NCBI RefSeq assembly: GCF_002127545.1
Contig: NZ_MUBK01000001.1
Coordinates: 62,001-126,000, forward strand
Length of the DNA stretch: 64,000 nt
Reading direction: 5' to 3'
Source: Xenorhabdus beddingii
GTDB taxonomy: Bacteria; Pseudomonadota; Gammaproteobacteria; Enterobacterales; Enterobacteriaceae
The notes under the pieces are model-generated. The model made no database searches. It saw only the letters and a program-made list of their open reading frames with translations, and was not told where the DNA came from. Of the stretch, positions 8,823 through 20,766 are shown piece by piece (the first letter of the stretch is position 1; each line of letters begins with the position of its first letter). Position numbers and translations under genes: made by a program.

Positions 8823-11531
8823 TTATAAGCGGCCATGACAATGCTTATATTTTTTACCAGAGCCACATGGGCAAGGATCATTGCGGCCCGCTTTACGCTC
8901 TCCGCTTGCCATCTGAGCCTCAGCTTCTGACATCAATGCACCTTGCTCAACTTCATGGCTCAAGTGCTGCTGTCTTGCCAAACGTTCAGCTTCTTCACGA
9001 CGCTGTAGTTCAAGCGCTTCGACTTCTTCCGGCATTCTGACCTGAACTTTGCTCAAGGTACTGATCACTTCATATTTCAGTGATTCCAGCATATTGGCAA
9101 ACATGGCAAAAGATTCACGCTTGTATTCCTGTTTCGGATCTTTCTGTGCATAGCCGCGCAGGTGAATACCCTGACGCAGGTAATCCATTGCTGCCAAATG
9201 CTCTTTCCACAGTGTATCCAAGGTTTGCAGCATGATACCTTTTTCAAAGTTACGCATCATTTCTGCACTGACAATTTCTTCTTTCTGTTTATAAACTTCA
9301 ATCGCCTTCTCAAAAATGCGTTCACGCAGCGTTTCTTCATGCAATTCCGGCTCTTTGTCCAGCCATTCTTTGATTGGAAGATCCAGATCGAAGTCGTTGA
9401 TTAAACGTTCCTGCAACCCTTCAATATCCCACATTTCTTCCAGCGATTGTGGCGGAATATAAGCATCAATCGTGACTTTGAAGACATCTTCACGGATGCT
9501 GGCAATAGTTTCACTGACGTCACTCACATCAAGCAAATCATTGCGTTGAGCATAAATCGCCCGGCGCTGATCGTTGGCAACATCATCATATTCCAGCAAT
9601 TGCTTACGGATATCGAAGTTACGGCTTTCAACCTTACGTTGAGCATTGGCAATCGCTTTAGTCACCCACGGATGTTCAATCGCTTCCCCTGGCTGCATAC
9701 CCAGTTTACGCATCATGCCTGTAACGCGGTCAGAAGCGAAAATACGCATCAAAGAGTCTTCCATTGAGAGATAGAAGCGCGAAGAACCCGCATCTCCCTG
9801 ACGTCCCGCACGACCCCGTAACTGGTTATCAATACGGCGGGATTCATGGCGCTCTGTGCCGACAATATGTAACCCCCCTGCCGCCAGGACTGCATCATGG
9901 CGTGCTTGCCATGCCGCCTTGATTTTCTCGATTTCTGCTTCGCTTGGTTCTTCCAGTTTAGCGACTTCGGTTTGCCAACTTCCGCCCAACACGATATCAG
10001 TACCACGACCCGCCATGTTAGTCGCAATCGTCACTGTGCCGGCCTGACCGGCCTGAGCGATAATGTCAGCTTCCATTGCATGGAATTTCGCGTTCAAGAC
10101 GTTATGTGCAATGCCGGCTTGAGTTAATGCCTTAGAAACCAGTTCAGATTTCTCAATGGAAATGGTTCCCACCAAAACAGGCTGGCCGCTGTTTGTGCGT
10201 TCTTTGATATCTTGAATGATTGCCTCGATTTTTTCCTCTTCTGTCATGTAAACCAGATCGGGTAAATCTTGCCGGACCATTGGGCGGTTTGTTGGAATGA
10301 CGATGGTATCCAGTTTATAAATGGAGCTGAATTCGAAGGCTTCTGTATCCGCCGTACCCGTCATTCCAGCCAATTTTTCATATATACGGAAATAGTTCTG
10401 GAATGTGATCGAAGCCAGCGTCTGGTTTTCATTCTGAATTTCGACGCTTTCTTTAGCTTCCACCGCCTGATGAAGGCCATCAGACCAGCGACGCCCCTGC
10501 ATGGTACGCCCTGTATGTTCATCAACAATGATGACTTCACCCTCTTTGACGATATAGTCCACATCACGGGTAAACAAAACGTGGGCACGCAGGGCTGCGG
10601 TCACATGGTGCATCAGCATGATGTTGGTCGGGGAATACAGGGATTCACCTTCCTCCATCATTTTGGCTTCCACCAGTAATTCTTCAACCCGTACCAGACC
10701 ACGTTCTGTCAAATGGACTTGACGTGTTTTTTCATCAACAGAAAAGTGCCCTTCACCTTGGAATGTGTCTGAATCTTCTTTTTCTTGCCGGATCAGTTGC
10801 GGGATCAGCTTATCCACTTTGATATAAAGTTCAGAGCTATCTTCCGCCGGCCCGGAAATAATCAATGGGGTGCGAGCCTCATCGATCAGGATGGAGTCAA
10901 CCTCATCCACCAGTGCATAGTGCAGTTTGCGTTGGACTCGTTCTTCCGGACTAAACGCCATGTTGTCACGCAGATAGTCGAAGCCATACTCATTGTTGGT
11001 GCCATAAGTGATGTCGGCGGCATAGGCTTCACGTTTCGCAGGCGCTGGCATCCCGGGCAAGTTAATGCCCACGCTCAGGCCAAGAAACTCAAAAAGTGGA
11101 CGGTTGTTTTCAGCATCACGCTGTGCCAGATAGTCGTTCACGGTAACAACGTGGACGCCTCGTCCACTTAAGGCGTTAAGATAAGCGGGCAGCGTTGCGG
11201 TCAGCGTTTTACCTTCACCAGTACGCATCTCCGCTATGCAGCGTTCATTCAATACCATCCCGCCCAGCAATTGCACATCAAAGTGACGCATACCAAAAAC
11301 ACGTTTACTGGCTTCACGCACGGTAGCAAAGGCTTCCGGCAGAATTTTTTCCAGTGACTCTCCTGCCTTCAGACGAGCACGAAATTGATCCGTTTTCGCT
11401 TTCAGTTCTTCATCAGAGAGTTTTTCAAAATCCGGTTCCATATGGTTGATGACATCAACCACTTTGCGCAAACGGCGCAGAGTACGGTCATTACGGCTAC
11501 CAAAAATTTTCGTCAGTAATTTAATCAACAT
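8823..11531 (-). CDS. secA: Protein translocase ATPase SecA
   Basis: A 902-residue motor that drives preproteins through SecYEG. Features: Walker A MRTGEGKT near residue 105, [20 protein letters not shown] (Walker B), the second nucleotide-binding fold with [10 protein letters not shown] and [13 protein letters not shown], and the C-terminal zinc finger [14 protein letters not shown] that binds SecB. Length and start agree with the E. coli protein (901). It lies downstream of secM, whose stalled translation should control access to the secA ribosome site. Confidence 0.98.
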   Translation of the reverse strand: MLIKLLTKIFGSRNDRTLRRLRKVVDVINHMEPDFEKLSDEELKAKTDQFRARLKAGESLEKILPEAFATVREASKRVFGMRHFDVQLLGGMVLNERCIAEMRTGEGKTLTATLPAYLNALSGRGVHVVTVNDYLAQRDAENNRPLFEFLGLSVGINLPGMPAPAKREAYAADITYGTNNEYGFDYLRDNMAFSPEERVQRKLHYALVDEVDSILIDEARTPLIISGPAEDSSELYIKVDKLIPQLIRQEKEDSDTFQGEGHFSVDEKTRQVHLTERGLVRVEELLVEAKMMEEGESLYSPTNIMLMHHVTAALRAHVLFTRDVDYIVKEGEVIIVDEHTGRTMQGRRWSDGLHQAVEAKESVEIQNENQTLASITFQNYFRIYEKLAGMTGTADTEAFEFSSIYKLDTIVIPTNRPMVRQDLPDLVYMTEEEKIEAIIQDIKERTNSGQPVLVGTISIEKSELVSKALTQAGIAHNVLNAKFHAMEADIIAQAGQAGTVTIATNMAGRGTDIVLGGSWQTEVAKLEEPSEAEIEKIKAAWQARHDAVLAAGGLHIVGTERHESRRIDNQLRGRAGRQGDAGSSRFYLSMEDSLMRIFASDRVTGMMRKLGMQPGEAIEHPWVTKAIANAQRKVESRNFDIRKQLLEYDDVANDQRRAIYAQRNDLLDVSDVSETIASIREDVFKVTIDAYIPPQSLEEMWDIEGLQERLINDFDLDLPIKEWLDKEPELHEETLRERIFEKAIEVYKQKEEIVSAEMMRNFEKGIMLQTLDTLWKEHLAAMDYLRQGIHLRGYAQKDPKQEYKRESFAMFANMLESLKYEVISTLSKVQVRMPEEVEALELQRREEAERLARQQHLSHEVEQGALMSEAEAQMASGERKAGRNDPCPCGSGKKYKHCHGRL

Positions 11532-11624
11532 AGTGAGTACTTCTCAGATAAGGCCACTTTTGTAGCCAATCAATCATTTCCTAAAAACTGTCTTATTAAT
11601 TAAAAGAAAAGTAAGACAGAGGCA

Positions 11625-12194
11625 TTAAAGTAAAGATGATTGGATGGTGATTGGCCCTGCCCTGATGCCCTGAATTTTGGCTACCCAGAGTGCCGGGGTA
11701 TAGGTATCAGGATGTACAACCTGCGCCATTGCTATACTTGAGATAGTTTCATCAAAAATAGTTTCATCAAATGGCATTGGTGTCTGAGTCAGCATCGCAT
11801 GCAGCGTATCCAGCATCAGTTGCTGCATGGATGGGGATGAGATCTGGCGACTTTCTTTTGCGGCTTCGTGCCTGACAGGTTCTGTCACCGAAAAAGCAAA
11901 AGAAAGTTGACGGATCACATTACGAACAGCATGTTGCTGCCAGTAATTTAAATAATTAGCGGGTTGACGTTGAACACTTTTTAATTGAAATAAATGTAAT
12001 TGGAACAACTGCTCGAACGAGGAAAATGCTTGGTTCTGGTTTTCCTGAGTAGAGGAAGTATTTGTATGGGAAAGATTTTCTGTCACCCCGGCAAAAACAG
12101 TAGGAACACCAATTCCTGTAGCAACCATGCCCAGTAAAAGGTGAGACCAAAAATAACGCCTACCAAATTGTCGCCAAAGATTTAAAATACTCAT
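11625..12194 (-). CDS. secM: Secretion monitor SecM with arrest peptide
   Basis: A 189-residue exported regulator. It starts with MSILNLWRQFGRRYFWSHLL, has an unusually long positively charged signal region with a hydrophobic segment (about residues 16-35), and ends with the ribosome-arrest motif YTPALWVAKIQGIRAGP (family form FxxxxWIxxxxGIRAGP). The first position is Y instead of F and WI is WV. Eight residues follow the critical Pro, twice as many as in E. coli. A 14-base duplication encodes FDETI twice near residue 150. Stalling here opens the secA start region 93 bases downstream. Confidence 0.9.
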   Translation of the reverse strand: MSILNLWRQFGRRYFWSHLLLGMVATGIGVPTVFAGVTENLSHTNTSSTQENQNQAFSSFEQLFQLHLFQLKSVQRQPANYLNYWQQHAVRNVIRQLSFAFSVTEPVRHEAAKESRQISSPSMQQLMLDTLHAMLTQTPMPFDETIFDETISSIAMAQVVHPDTYTPALWVAKIQGIRAGPITIQSSLL

Positions 12195-12231
12195 TAATCC
12201 TTCATTAATAAATACTGGAACTGCCTGTATT

Positions 12232-12768
12232 ATGCGAGATAGCCGCCCACAATCACTGGATACGCTGTTTGAAGATGCGGCGACTGTCGGAAAAAGCCCA
12301 CTTCAAGTTATTCAAAGACATGCCATCGCATTATTGAAACTCAACCGTGCCGTTCTCAGTTTGCTTCCTGCCCAATTGCACCCGTGGTGTCGGGTCGCCA
12401 ATTATCGCAAACAAATTCTGGTACTGGAAGCAGGAAATGCCAGTTGGATGACTCGGCTGCGTTATGAAATTCCGGTTTTGCTCTCTACTTTGAGACGCGA
12501 AATTCTACCATCTTTATCCTCAATCGACATCAGGATTAATCCATCATTAATGGTTAAGTGTGATAATAATGCGCAGGATGTCTCAAAATCGTCAATAAAG
12601 GCATTCAATAATGATAATCAGGAATTACCAAAGCGCCAGCTCACTCATGAAAGCGCCGAAACATTAATGATGTTGGCTGAACGTAGCCCTGAAAAATTGA
12701 AAAGAAGATTGGAACGATTGGCTGCACTGGCCGGAGAGGGTACCAGTACAGCCAAGAAGAAGCGCTAA
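12232..12768 (+). CDS. DciA-like DUF721 protein
   Basis: A 178-residue protein divergent from secM. The N-terminal 100 residues (MRDSRPQSLDTLFEDAATVG ... HPWCRVANYRKQILVLEAGN ... WMTRLRYEIPVLLSTLRR) have the DUF721 fold with the conserved W(C/V)xV..., LxV and W...L..R elements. DciA proteins load or operate the DnaB helicase in bacteria without DnaC. Enterobacteria normally use DnaC, so the role of this relative is uncertain. The C-terminal third is charged and poorly conserved. The assignment to the family is fairly sure, the function is not. Confidence 0.75.
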   Translation: MRDSRPQSLDTLFEDAATVGKSPLQVIQRHAIALLKLNRAVLSLLPAQLHPWCRVANYRKQILVLEAGNASWMTRLRYEIPVLLSTLRREILPSLSSIDIRINPSLMVKCDNNAQDVSKSSIKAFNNDNQELPKRQLTHESAETLMMLAERSPEKLKRRLERLAALAGEGTSTAKKKR

Positions 12769-12902
12769 CGCTGGATAAAAAACATCAGCGAAAGGAGCGT
12801 AATAGATAACATAACCCACTGGTGCATCATAGGAATGATCTCAACACTCTTTAGTTAACACGCATGAGTTAATAAGCATGTTAACAGTGCGTACATGAGC
12901 CA

Positions 12903-13820
12903 TTACGCCAACACCAAGGATGGAGCACGGAAAGCCAGTGGCATTTCAGCTTCATCTTCAAATGTGACAAACTCCCAAGCGCTTTCCTTCGCCAGAACAG
13001 TTTGCAGCAACTTGTTGTTCAACGCATGGCCTGATTTGAACGCCGTAAAGGCGCCAATGATGTTGTAGCCACACATAAACAGATCGCCGATGGCATCCAG
13101 CATTTTATGGCGAACGAATTCATCTTCAAAGCGCAGACCATCTTCATTGAGTACGCGGTAATCATCGACCACAATCGCACAATCGAAGCTGCCGCCAAGA
13201 CACAAGCCTTTAGATTGCAGGTATTCAATATCGCGCATGAATCCGAAAGTACGTGCCCGACTAATCTGGCGAACAAATGAATCTGCGGAGAAGTCCAAAC
13301 TATAACGCTGTGAACCGGAGTCAATCGCCGGATGGTTAAAATCGATGGTAAAATCCAGGCTAAAACCGTGATAAGGCGCCAGTTCGGCCCATTTATCGCC
13401 CTCTTCCACACGAACGCTTTCTTTCATGCGCACGAATTTTTTCGCCACATTCAGATCTTCGATACCTGCGTCCAATAGCAAGAAAACGAACGGGCTGGCA
13501 CTACCATCCATAATCGGGATCTCTGGCGCATCAACTTCAACCACAATGTTATCAATGCCCAAGCCAGCTAACGCGGCATTCAAATGCTCAACGGTTGAAA
13601 TCCGCACATTATGCTCGTTAACCAGACAAGTACAGAGCATAGTGTCACGCACAGATTTGGCGTCTGCCGGAAAATCTACCGGGGGATTCAAGTCAGTACG
13701 ACGATAGATGACCCCGGTATTGGCCGGCGCTGGACGCATTGTCAGCGTGACTTTCTTCCCGGTGTGCAAACCGACGCCGGTCGCTTGAACAATACGTTTT
13801 AATGTCCTTTGTTTGATCAT
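12903..13820 (-). CDS. lpxC: UDP-3-O-acyl-N-acetylglucosamine deacetylase LpxC
   Basis: Zinc amidase and first committed enzyme of lipid A synthesis. It has 305 residues as in E. coli, with zinc ligands H79 ([10 protein letters not shown]), H238 and D242 ([13 protein letters not shown]) at the same positions. It is the last gene of the dcw cluster, downstream of ftsZ with its own upstream gap of about 100 bases. Confidence 0.98.
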   Translation of the reverse strand: MIKQRTLKRIVQATGVGLHTGKKVTLTMRPAPANTGVIYRRTDLNPPVDFPADAKSVRDTMLCTCLVNEHNVRISTVEHLNAALAGLGIDNIVVEVDAPEIPIMDGSASPFVFLLLDAGIEDLNVAKKFVRMKESVRVEEGDKWAELAPYHGFSLDFTIDFNHPAIDSGSQRYSLDFSADSFVRQISRARTFGFMRDIEYLQSKGLCLGGSFDCAIVVDDYRVLNEDGLRFEDEFVRHKMLDAIGDLFMCGYNIIGAFTAFKSGHALNNKLLQTVLAKESAWEFVTFEDEAEMPLAFRAPSLVLA

Positions 13821-13919
13821 CGTTTATATCTCGCAATGTTACTTATCCTGCCAACCACTATAAAACATGACTGGCAGGATAGTTTAGCACAAAAAGCGGA
13901 GAAACCAATTTTTTGGCTA

Positions 13920-15083
13920 TCAATCAGCCTGCTTACGCAAGAACGCAGGAATGTCCAGATAGTCAGGTTCTTTGCTCGTATGCGCATTTTGGTCATTGAC
14001 GACTTTTGCTGCTGTTTTGTTCTCATCAGACAAAGCAGGAATTCCACCGGGCATCTGCGGGTAACGGCGCTCCATCGTGTTTGCCTGAGGTGCTTTGTTA
14101 TTGGTCACCAACGTAATTTCCGGACGCTTATCCATCCCAATGCCGGTGGCGACGACCGTCACACGCAATTCATCGTTCATATCCGGGTCCAGTGACGTAC
14201 CGATAACAACCGTGGCATTATCAGAAGCGAATGCACGGATGGTGTTACCCACCGTTTCAAATTCATCCAGACGCAAGTCGAAGCCCGCTGTAATGTTAAC
14301 CAGAACGCCACGGGCACCAGAAAGATCAATATCTTCCAGCAATGGACTGGAGATAGCCATTTCCGCAGCTTCTTCCGCTCTATCTTCACCTTGTGCGATA
14401 CCCGAACCCATCATGGCGTAACCCATTTCAGACATCACGGTACGAACGTCAGCGAAGTCAACATTCATCAATCCTGGACGGGTAATCAGCTCTGCAATAC
14501 CTTGCACCGCCCCTTTCAGGACATCATTGGCTGCACCGAATGCATCCAGCAAGGAAATACCGCGACCCAGAACTTTCAATAACTTGTCATTTGGAATGGT
14601 AATCAATGAATCCACATGCTTGGAAAGTTCAGTGATCCCTTGTTCCGCGAAGGCCATACGTTTTTTGCCTTCGAAATTAAATGGCTTAGTGACAACAGCA
14701 ACAGTCAAAATGCCAAGTTCTTTGGCAATTTCAGCCACAACAGGCGCCGCCCCTGTTCCTGTACCACCGCCCATACCGGCAGCGATGAATACCATGTCAG
14801 CACCTTCCAGTGCGGTACGCAGTGATTCACGATCTTCTTCCGCAGCAGTACGGCCAACTTCAGGGTTTGCTCCGGCGCCCAATCCTTTCGTAATGCCGTT
14901 GCCAATCTGGATAGTCTGACCAACAGCCGTCTTACGCAGAGCCTGAGCATCGGTGTTGATCGCAAAGAAGTCTACACCTTCAATACGCTCACGCACCATG
15001 TGCTCCACAGCATTACCGCCGCCGCCGCCGACGCCGATGACTTTAATCACCGCGTCATTGGTTAATTCCAGTGGTTCAAACAT
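13920..15083 (-). CDS. ftsZ: Cell division GTPase FtsZ
   Basis: A tubulin-like GTPase that forms the Z ring. It has 387 residues with the tubulin signature [10 protein letters not shown] near residue 105, the T7 loop [11 protein letters not shown] near 207, and the C-terminal peptide [15 protein letters not shown] used by FtsA, ZipA and ZapD. It follows ftsA by 66 bases. Confidence 0.98.
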   Translation of the reverse strand: MFEPLELTNDAVIKVIGVGGGGGNAVEHMVRERIEGVDFFAINTDAQALRKTAVGQTIQIGNGITKGLGAGANPEVGRTAAEEDRESLRTALEGADMVFIAAGMGGGTGTGAAPVVAEIAKELGILTVAVVTKPFNFEGKKRMAFAEQGITELSKHVDSLITIPNDKLLKVLGRGISLLDAFGAANDVLKGAVQGIAELITRPGLMNVDFADVRTVMSEMGYAMMGSGIAQGEDRAEEAAEMAISSPLLEDIDLSGARGVLVNITAGFDLRLDEFETVGNTIRAFASDNATVVIGTSLDPDMNDELRVTVVATGIGMDKRPEITLVTNNKAPQANTMERRYPQMPGGIPALSDENKTAAKVVNDQNAHTSKEPDYLDIPAFLRKQAD

Positions 15084-15149
15084 AATTTCTCTCCGTTTTG
15101 TGCCTTTATATCGAGGCCGGCGATATTGTCGTAGCCTCTGTATAAAAAA

Positions 15150-16406
15150 TCAAAATTCTTTTTTCAGCCAGTTGCTGATTTTCTTAAACCAGCCGCTCAC
15201 TGACGTTCTTTTATCGGCATCAGAATCTCCGCCAAGGTGGGATTCTTTGCCATAATGCAGAAGCCCGACCGCTGTTGAGTAGCAAGGCTCCTGCACATAA
15301 TCTGTCAGTCCAGTGATGTTCAGCGGCCGACCAATGCGCACCTGGGTATGGAATACCCGCTGGGCACAATCGGCAAGACCATCAATCTGGGCTCCTCCCC
15401 CTGTCAGGACAATCCCTGCTGCCAGGTGGTGCTTGACTCCCTGCTGACGCAATTGCTCCTGCAATCGCAAAATTTCATCATTCACTAAATTCAGCAGTTC
15501 CGTATAACGAGGCTCGATCACCTCAGCCAATGTCTGGCGTTGCAAGCTACGGGGAGGACGCCCTCCCACGCTTGGGACTTCGACACTTTCGTCCTTGCTG
15601 ACGATTGAACCCAATGCACAGCCGTGGCGAACCTTGATGGTTTCCGCATCACTTGGCGGCGTACCAAATGCATAAGCGATATCGCTGGTCACGACATTGC
15701 CGGCATAAGGGATAACCTTGGTATGGCGCAATGCACCGCCAGTGTATACCGCGATATCCATCGTCCCGCCGCCAATATCAACGACGCAGACTCCCAGTTC
15801 ACGTTCATCTTCCGTGAGCACAGCGTAACTGGCTGCCAGTCCGGCAAAAATAAGTTGGTCAACTTTCAGGCCACAACGCTCAACCGCTTTTACGATATTT
15901 TTCGCCATGTCGTTATGGCAGGTAATCAAATGGACTTTCGCCTGCATACGCACGCCGGATAGCCCTACTGGATTTTTGATCCCTTCCTGATAGTCAATCG
16001 CGTATTCCTGTGGGATCACATGCAAAATACGGTGCTCATCACGAACACGAACCGATTTAGCCGTATGGACAACGCTGTCCACATCATCCTGCGTGACTTC
16101 TTCTTCCGAAATAGGCACCATGCCGATTTCGTTCTGACAACTGATATGCTTGCCGGAAAGCGCCAGATAGACTGAAGAGATTTGACAATCCGCCATGAGT
16201 TCAGCCTGATCGATGGCACGCTGTACGCATTTAACGACCGATTCAAGATCGTTGACACCGCCTTTATCCATGCCACGGGATGGGCAACTTCCTACTCCGA
16301 TAATATTAACCATACCATCGGGCAGAATTTCACCAACCAGGGCAGAGACCTTTGCTGTCCCGATTTCAAGGCCAACCACCAATTTTCTGTCCGTTGATTT
16401 GATCAT
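15150..16406 (-). CDS. ftsA: Cell division protein FtsA
   Basis: Actin-like membrane tether of the Z ring. The start MIKSTDRKLVVGLEIGTAKV at 16406 was chosen over the longer frame because it matches the family N-terminus and gives 418 residues (E. coli 420). ATP-binding elements include VVDIGGGTMDIAVY and VLTGGGAQIDGL. The C-terminal amphipathic helix (GWFKKISNWLKKEF) is the membrane-targeting sequence. Confidence 0.97.
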   Translation of the reverse strand: MIKSTDRKLVVGLEIGTAKVSALVGEILPDGMVNIIGVGSCPSRGMDKGGVNDLESVVKCVQRAIDQAELMADCQISSVYLALSGKHISCQNEIGMVPISEEEVTQDDVDSVVHTAKSVRVRDEHRILHVIPQEYAIDYQEGIKNPVGLSGVRMQAKVHLITCHNDMAKNIVKAVERCGLKVDQLIFAGLAASYAVLTEDERELGVCVVDIGGGTMDIAVYTGGALRHTKVIPYAGNVVTSDIAYAFGTPPSDAETIKVRHGCALGSIVSKDESVEVPSVGGRPPRSLQRQTLAEVIEPRYTELLNLVNDEILRLQEQLRQQGVKHHLAAGIVLTGGGAQIDGLADCAQRVFHTQVRIGRPLNITGLTDYVQEPCYSTAVGLLHYGKESHLGGDSDADKRTSVSGWFKKISNWLKKEF

Positions 16407-16438
16407 CGTTATTCTGCCTGTCTCTGTTTTATTACCAG

Positions 16439-17254
16439 TCACTGTTTGTTTTCTTGCCCGTTCATTGAAACCGGAGCGTCAGTTAATAAAGGAGCCCAAC
16501 CTACCGCAGCACCACTGTCATAACGTAAGTCAACATAATCCACACGTTTCTCCGTGTTCTTCAGCAACAAGGGAGAAAGTTCAATAAAACGTTTCACTCG
16601 TTCCTTTTGATATCGACTTCCTACCTCTAATTGGATATTGTTATCCAATACCAATCGCCAGGAGTTACGCGCTGTGATGCTCAATGCTTTCAATTTAATG
16701 TGATGTTTTTCAAGCAAAGCTGACATTGTGCGGTATCCATCTAATACATCATTTTCTCTGCCTTCTGGCCCGAAAAGCATTGGATATGACCCACTTGCAC
16801 TGCGTTCCATCGGTAAACTGAATACCCGGCCTTCTGCATCCAGCATTTGGGTATTATTCCAGCGCGCATAGGGCACGTATTCTACCAGATGTATTTTCAG
16901 TTCATCGGGCCATTGTTTCCGCACAGTGACTTGCCGAATCCATGGCAACTGTTCAATCTTTTCTTGAATGACGTTAACATCCTGGGTCATAAATGTTCTG
17001 GGGGCACCCAGAGACAAAATAGACTGTCTGACATCATCATTCGTGGTGTAATGACGTGTCCCTGTCAACACCAGTTTTGAGAGCGGTAACCTGTTCGAAT
17101 CCTTCATCCAGTCCAGCGTCATCCAGCCTCCCCATATGATGGTGCCAATCACCATCAGGAAGAAGATCATCCCTAGCAGATAATAACCATTACTGGGACG
17201 GACTCCCTGAGCTTCACTCTCCCGCTCCCGGATCTTCCGGGCTGCCTGTGACAT
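16439..17254 (-). CDS. ftsQ: Cell division protein FtsQ
   Basis: A bitopic divisome protein of 271 residues. The start [17 protein letters not shown] at 17254 lies one base after the ddlB stop. A single membrane helix ([20 protein letters not shown], residues 23-42) is followed by a POTRA domain ([20 protein letters not shown]) and the beta domain that binds FtsB and FtsL. Confidence 0.95.
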   Translation of the reverse strand: MSQAARKIRERESEAQGVRPSNGYYLLGMIFFLMVIGTIIWGGWMTLDWMKDSNRLPLSKLVLTGTRHYTTNDDVRQSILSLGAPRTFMTQDVNVIQEKIEQLPWIRQVTVRKQWPDELKIHLVEYVPYARWNNTQMLDAEGRVFSLPMERSASGSYPMLFGPEGRENDVLDGYRTMSALLEKHHIKLKALSITARNSWRLVLDNNIQLEVGSRYQKERVKRFIELSPLLLKNTEKRVDYVDLRYDSGAAVGWAPLLTDAPVSMNGQENKQ

Positions 17255-17255
17255 A

Positions 17256-18176
17256 TCAATCAGCCAATTCCAAAATTCTCGCGACGAGTTGAGAAAAATT
17301 GAGTCCGGCCTGACGTGCTGCAATGGGCACCAGACTATGGCTGGTCATGCCTGGAGAGGTATTCGCCTCCAACAGGTAGAAATTGCCATTGCCATCATCC
17401 ATGATATCAACCCGTCCCCAACCACGACATCCCAGCGTTTTATACGCCCTTGATGCGATATCTACCAATTCCTGCTCTTTTTCCACACTCAAGCCACTTG
17501 GACAGAAGTATTTTGTTTCGTTGGAAAGATATTTCGCATTGTAATCATAAAACACATCCGAGACCTGAATGCGGATAGAAGGAAGCGCCTCATCCCCCAA
17601 AAAACCCACAGTATATTCAGGGCCAAACAACCATTTTTCAACCAATACATTCGTGTCATACTGGAAAGCCAGTTCCAATGCACCACGCAGGTCAGCATAA
17701 TCATTCACTTTGGTCATCCCGACACTGGAACCTTCCAGATTGGGTTTAACCATGAGCGGTAACCCTAATTCTTGAACATATTCTTTGATTTGAGAATCAT
17801 TAACTTGTTCAAATTTTTGCGAATTAATGACGACATAAGGAGAAACAGGCAGTTTTGCCCCTTGCCATAGATGTTTTGTGCGCAATTTATCCATTGACAA
17901 CGCAGAGGCCATCACGCCACTGCCGGTATAAGGGAGCTGCAGAAATTCCAGTAAACCTTGCAGGGTGCCATCCTCACCGCCACGACCATGTAGTGCGATA
18001 AAGACTTTATTGAATCCTTCTTCTTTGAGTTTAGTCACATCAAAGTCTTTTGTATCGACCGGATGAGCATTAATGCCCGCTTCTTTCAATCCAGCCACAA
18101 CAGCCTGCCCTGATTGTAATGAAACCTCACGTTCAGCAGATGTTCCACCCAACAGAACCGCGACCTTATCAACCAT
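17256..18176 (-). CDS. ddlB: D-alanine--D-alanine ligase B
   Basis: An ATP-grasp ligase making D-Ala-D-Ala for MurF. The start [20 protein letters not shown] at 18176 has a GAGGGAG site and gives 306 residues, as in E. coli DdlB. Catalytic elements: [26 protein letters not shown] and the metal-binding EANTSPGMT near the C terminus. It overlaps the end of murC. Confidence 0.97.
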   Translation of the reverse strand: MVDKVAVLLGGTSAEREVSLQSGQAVVAGLKEAGINAHPVDTKDFDVTKLKEEGFNKVFIALHGRGGEDGTLQGLLEFLQLPYTGSGVMASALSMDKLRTKHLWQGAKLPVSPYVVINSQKFEQVNDSQIKEYVQELGLPLMVKPNLEGSSVGMTKVNDYADLRGALELAFQYDTNVLVEKWLFGPEYTVGFLGDEALPSIRIQVSDVFYDYNAKYLSNETKYFCPSGLSVEKEQELVDIASRAYKTLGCRGWGRVDIMDDGNGNFYLLEANTSPGMTSHSLVPIAARQAGLNFSQLVARILELAD

Positions 18177-19644
18177 GATGTTCTCCCTCATTAAAAGATG
18201 GCTGTAATTTTGTTTCAGCCAGATTGCGCGCTATTTTACCGATATTACCGGCACCCTGTACCAATATTAAGTCATTGTTTTCTATTACTTGTGATAGCAG
18301 AAGCTGAATGTGTTCGGGATCTGACACAAAAATCGGTTCCAATTTTCCACGGCTACGGATAGTGCGGCATAAAGAGCGGCTATCCGCCCCCGGAATGGGC
18401 GTTTCACCTGCGGCATACACATCCAGTATCAACAAAACATCTACCTGACCCAGCACATTGGCAAAATCATCATATAAATCACGCGTTCTTGTATAACGAT
18501 GCGGCTGAAATACCATCACTATACGTTTATCGGTCCAGCCAGCCCGTGCAGCTTTAATCGTGGCATCAACTTCGGTTGGATGATGACCATAATCATCGAC
18601 CAACATCACACTGCCTTCTTTGCCATTGACATGCTTAAGGGAAAACTCCCCCAGAAAATCAAACCGACGCCCGGTTCCCTGAAATTCGGCCAGTGATGCC
18701 AGAATGTCCGCATCATTGATGCCCTCTTCGGTCGCAACAGCCACGGCAGCCGTCGCATTCAGGGCGTTGTGGCGTCCGGGCGCATTTAACACCACATGCA
18801 GGTCTGGCAGATCATGCCGACGAATGGTGAAAAAACCCTGTGCTCCTTTCTGCTCATAGTGGGTAATGCGAACGTCCGCTGCCTCACTAAAACCGTAGGT
18901 CGTGATATAGCGCCCGATCCGGGGAATGAGTTCTTGCACCACAGGGTCATCACCGCACATTACCGCCCGACCATAAAATGGCAGGTTATGCAGGAAGTTC
19001 ACGAACGTCTGTTTCAGATTTTCGAAATCGCCCTGATAGGTATCCATATGATCGGCTTCAATATTAGTGACAACTGCCATCATCGGTTGCAAGTGCAAAA
19101 ATGACGCATCACTTTCATCGGCTTCTGCAATCAGGTAACGGCTGCTGCCTAACCGGGCGTGAGTGCCCGCAGCCTTCACCAGCCCACCATTAACAAAGGT
19201 CGGGTCAAGCCCCGCCTGCGCATAAATGCCGGCAATCATGGCGGTTGTGGTCGTTTTTCCATGCGTGCCCGCAATGGCAATACCGTGGCGGTAACGCATG
19301 AGTTCTGCCAGCATTTCCGCACGGCGGATCACAGGGATGCGAGCCTCACGAGCCGCTATAATCTCTGGGTTATCCGCAGAAATGGCAGTGGATGCAACCA
19401 CTACGCTGGCATCCCGTACATTTTCCGGGCGGTGATTAAAATAAATCGTTGCACCCAGTGCAATCAGTTGCTGTGTGACAGGATTGGGTGCCAGATCAGA
19501 ACCACTTATCTGATAACCTTCATTAGCCAACACCTCGGCGATGCCACCCATGCCAGCACCACCAATGCCGACAAAGTGGATATGCCTGACTTTTCTCATT
19601 TCAGGCACTGAAACTCTTAATTTCGCCAATTGTTGTGTATTCAC
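18169..19644 (-). CDS. murC: UDP-N-acetylmuramate--L-alanine ligase
   Basis: Adds L-Ala to UDP-MurNAc. It has 491 residues, with an N-terminal Rossmann domain ([17 protein letters not shown]), the Mur ligase P-loop [12 protein letters not shown] near residue 125, and [12 protein letters not shown]. It ends within the start of ddlB (8-base overlap). Confidence 0.97.
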   Translation of the reverse strand: MNTQQLAKLRVSVPEMRKVRHIHFVGIGGAGMGGIAEVLANEGYQISGSDLAPNPVTQQLIALGATIYFNHRPENVRDASVVVASTAISADNPEIIAAREARIPVIRRAEMLAELMRYRHGIAIAGTHGKTTTTAMIAGIYAQAGLDPTFVNGGLVKAAGTHARLGSSRYLIAEADESDASFLHLQPMMAVVTNIEADHMDTYQGDFENLKQTFVNFLHNLPFYGRAVMCGDDPVVQELIPRIGRYITTYGFSEAADVRITHYEQKGAQGFFTIRRHDLPDLHVVLNAPGRHNALNATAAVAVATEEGINDADILASLAEFQGTGRRFDFLGEFSLKHVNGKEGSVMLVDDYGHHPTEVDATIKAARAGWTDKRIVMVFQPHRYTRTRDLYDDFANVLGQVDVLLILDVYAAGETPIPGADSRSLCRTIRSRGKLEPIFVSDPEHIQLLLSQVIENNDLILVQGAGNIGKIARNLAETKLQPSFNEGEHHG

Positions 19645-19680
19645 GTTTTAATCTTCACTCGTTATGTTTACATCACCGTT

Positions 19681-20766
19681 CTACTTGGAACGGCCTGAAT
19701 GCTTTTCAACAGCATTTATCAGCGCTGCTGACACGCGCTCGGTTGCATTGATGATAGCTATTGAGCGCGCTTTTTCTGCCATTTCCAGCAATTGTGGGCG
19801 TTGCCACTGCGTTAACAACTCTGCCACCGCTTCCACCGTAAATGCGGGTTGTTCGAGTATCTTGGCTGCCCCGACGTTTTCCAATGGCAAAGCATTCCAA
19901 TATTGCTGGCGATCTTTATGCTGGAATGGAACAAAAATCGCGGGTAAACCGGCGGCAGAAATTTCGCTGACCGTCAACGCCCCAGAACGACACACAACAA
20001 CATCTGCCCACGCATAAGCCTGCGCCATATCATCAATAAATTCAGTCACCTTAAATTCAGATTTGACCAAATTTTCATATTTTTTCTGGGTTTCTTCCTG
20101 AGCGCCCTTACCCGCCTGATGCCATAATGTTATTTTATCGCCCAAGCGAGCGGCGACTTCTGGCAGGGTTTGGTTCAGAATCCTCGCGCCCTGGCTGCCA
20201 CCAACAACCAATACCCGCACCGGGCCTTCACGCCCAGCCAAACGCTGCGCAGGCAGAGGTAATGCCAGTACATCTTCCCTTACCGGGTTACCGACAACCG
20301 GTGCGTTAGGAAATGCCCCCGGAAATGCCTGTAAAACCGTTCTGGCGATTTTCGCCAGCCAGCGATTAGTCAGCCCCGCAATACCATTCTGTTCATGCAG
20401 GACAACCGGGATGCCACAGAGCCATGCCGCGATCCCACCCGGCCCAGAGACATATCCTCCCATCCCCAGTACCACATCCGGCTGATAACGGCGCATAATC
20501 GCTTTTGCCTGCCGAATCGCTTTAAAAATTCTAATCGGGGCAGCAAGCAGTGCTTTTATCCCTTTGCCCCGCAATCCTGAAATCTGAATAAATTCGATAT
20601 CAATGCCATGCTTCGGCACCAAATCAGCTTCCATGCGATCAGCCGTTCCCAACCAGCGAATATCCCACCCCTGCTCTTTCAAATGATGAGCAACCGCCAG
20701 CCCCGGAAACACATGACCGCCAGTCCCCCCTGCCATCACCATTAAACGCCGGTTTTTGCCACTCAT
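19681..20766 (-). CDS. murG: UDP-GlcNAc:lipid I N-acetylglucosaminyltransferase
   Basis: Membrane-associated GT28 enzyme converting lipid I to lipid II. It has 361 residues with the G loops [18 protein letters not shown] (residues 9-26) and [18 protein letters not shown], and [18 protein letters not shown] in the UDP-GlcNAc domain. The start overlaps the ftsW stop (ATGA). Confidence 0.97.
   Translation of the reverse strand: MSGKNRRLMVMAGGTGGHVFPGLAVAHHLKEQGWDIRWLGTADRMEADLVPKHGIDIEFIQISGLRGKGIKALLAAPIRIFKAIRQAKAIMRRYQPDVVLGMGGYVSGPGGIAAWLCGIPVVLHEQNGIAGLTNRWLAKIARTVLQAFPGAFPNAPVVGNPVREDVLALPLPAQRLAGREGPVRVLVVGGSQGARILNQTLPEVAARLGDKITLWHQAGKGAQEETQKKYENLVKSEFKVTEFIDDMAQAYAWADVVVCRSGALTVSEISAAGLPAIFVPFQHKDRQQYWNALPLENVGAAKILEQPAFTVEAVAELLTQWQRPQLLEMAEKARSIAIINATERVSAALINAVEKHSGRSK

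Noticed and set aside
8231-11171. Open frames antisense to secA and the ABC-F gene
   Set aside because: They are shadows of strongly coding sequence with no ribosome sites, domains or conserved context.
13426-15255. Plus-strand frames opposite lpxC, ftsZ and ftsA
   Set aside because: These are mirror frames of highly conserved division genes and encode no recognisable protein.
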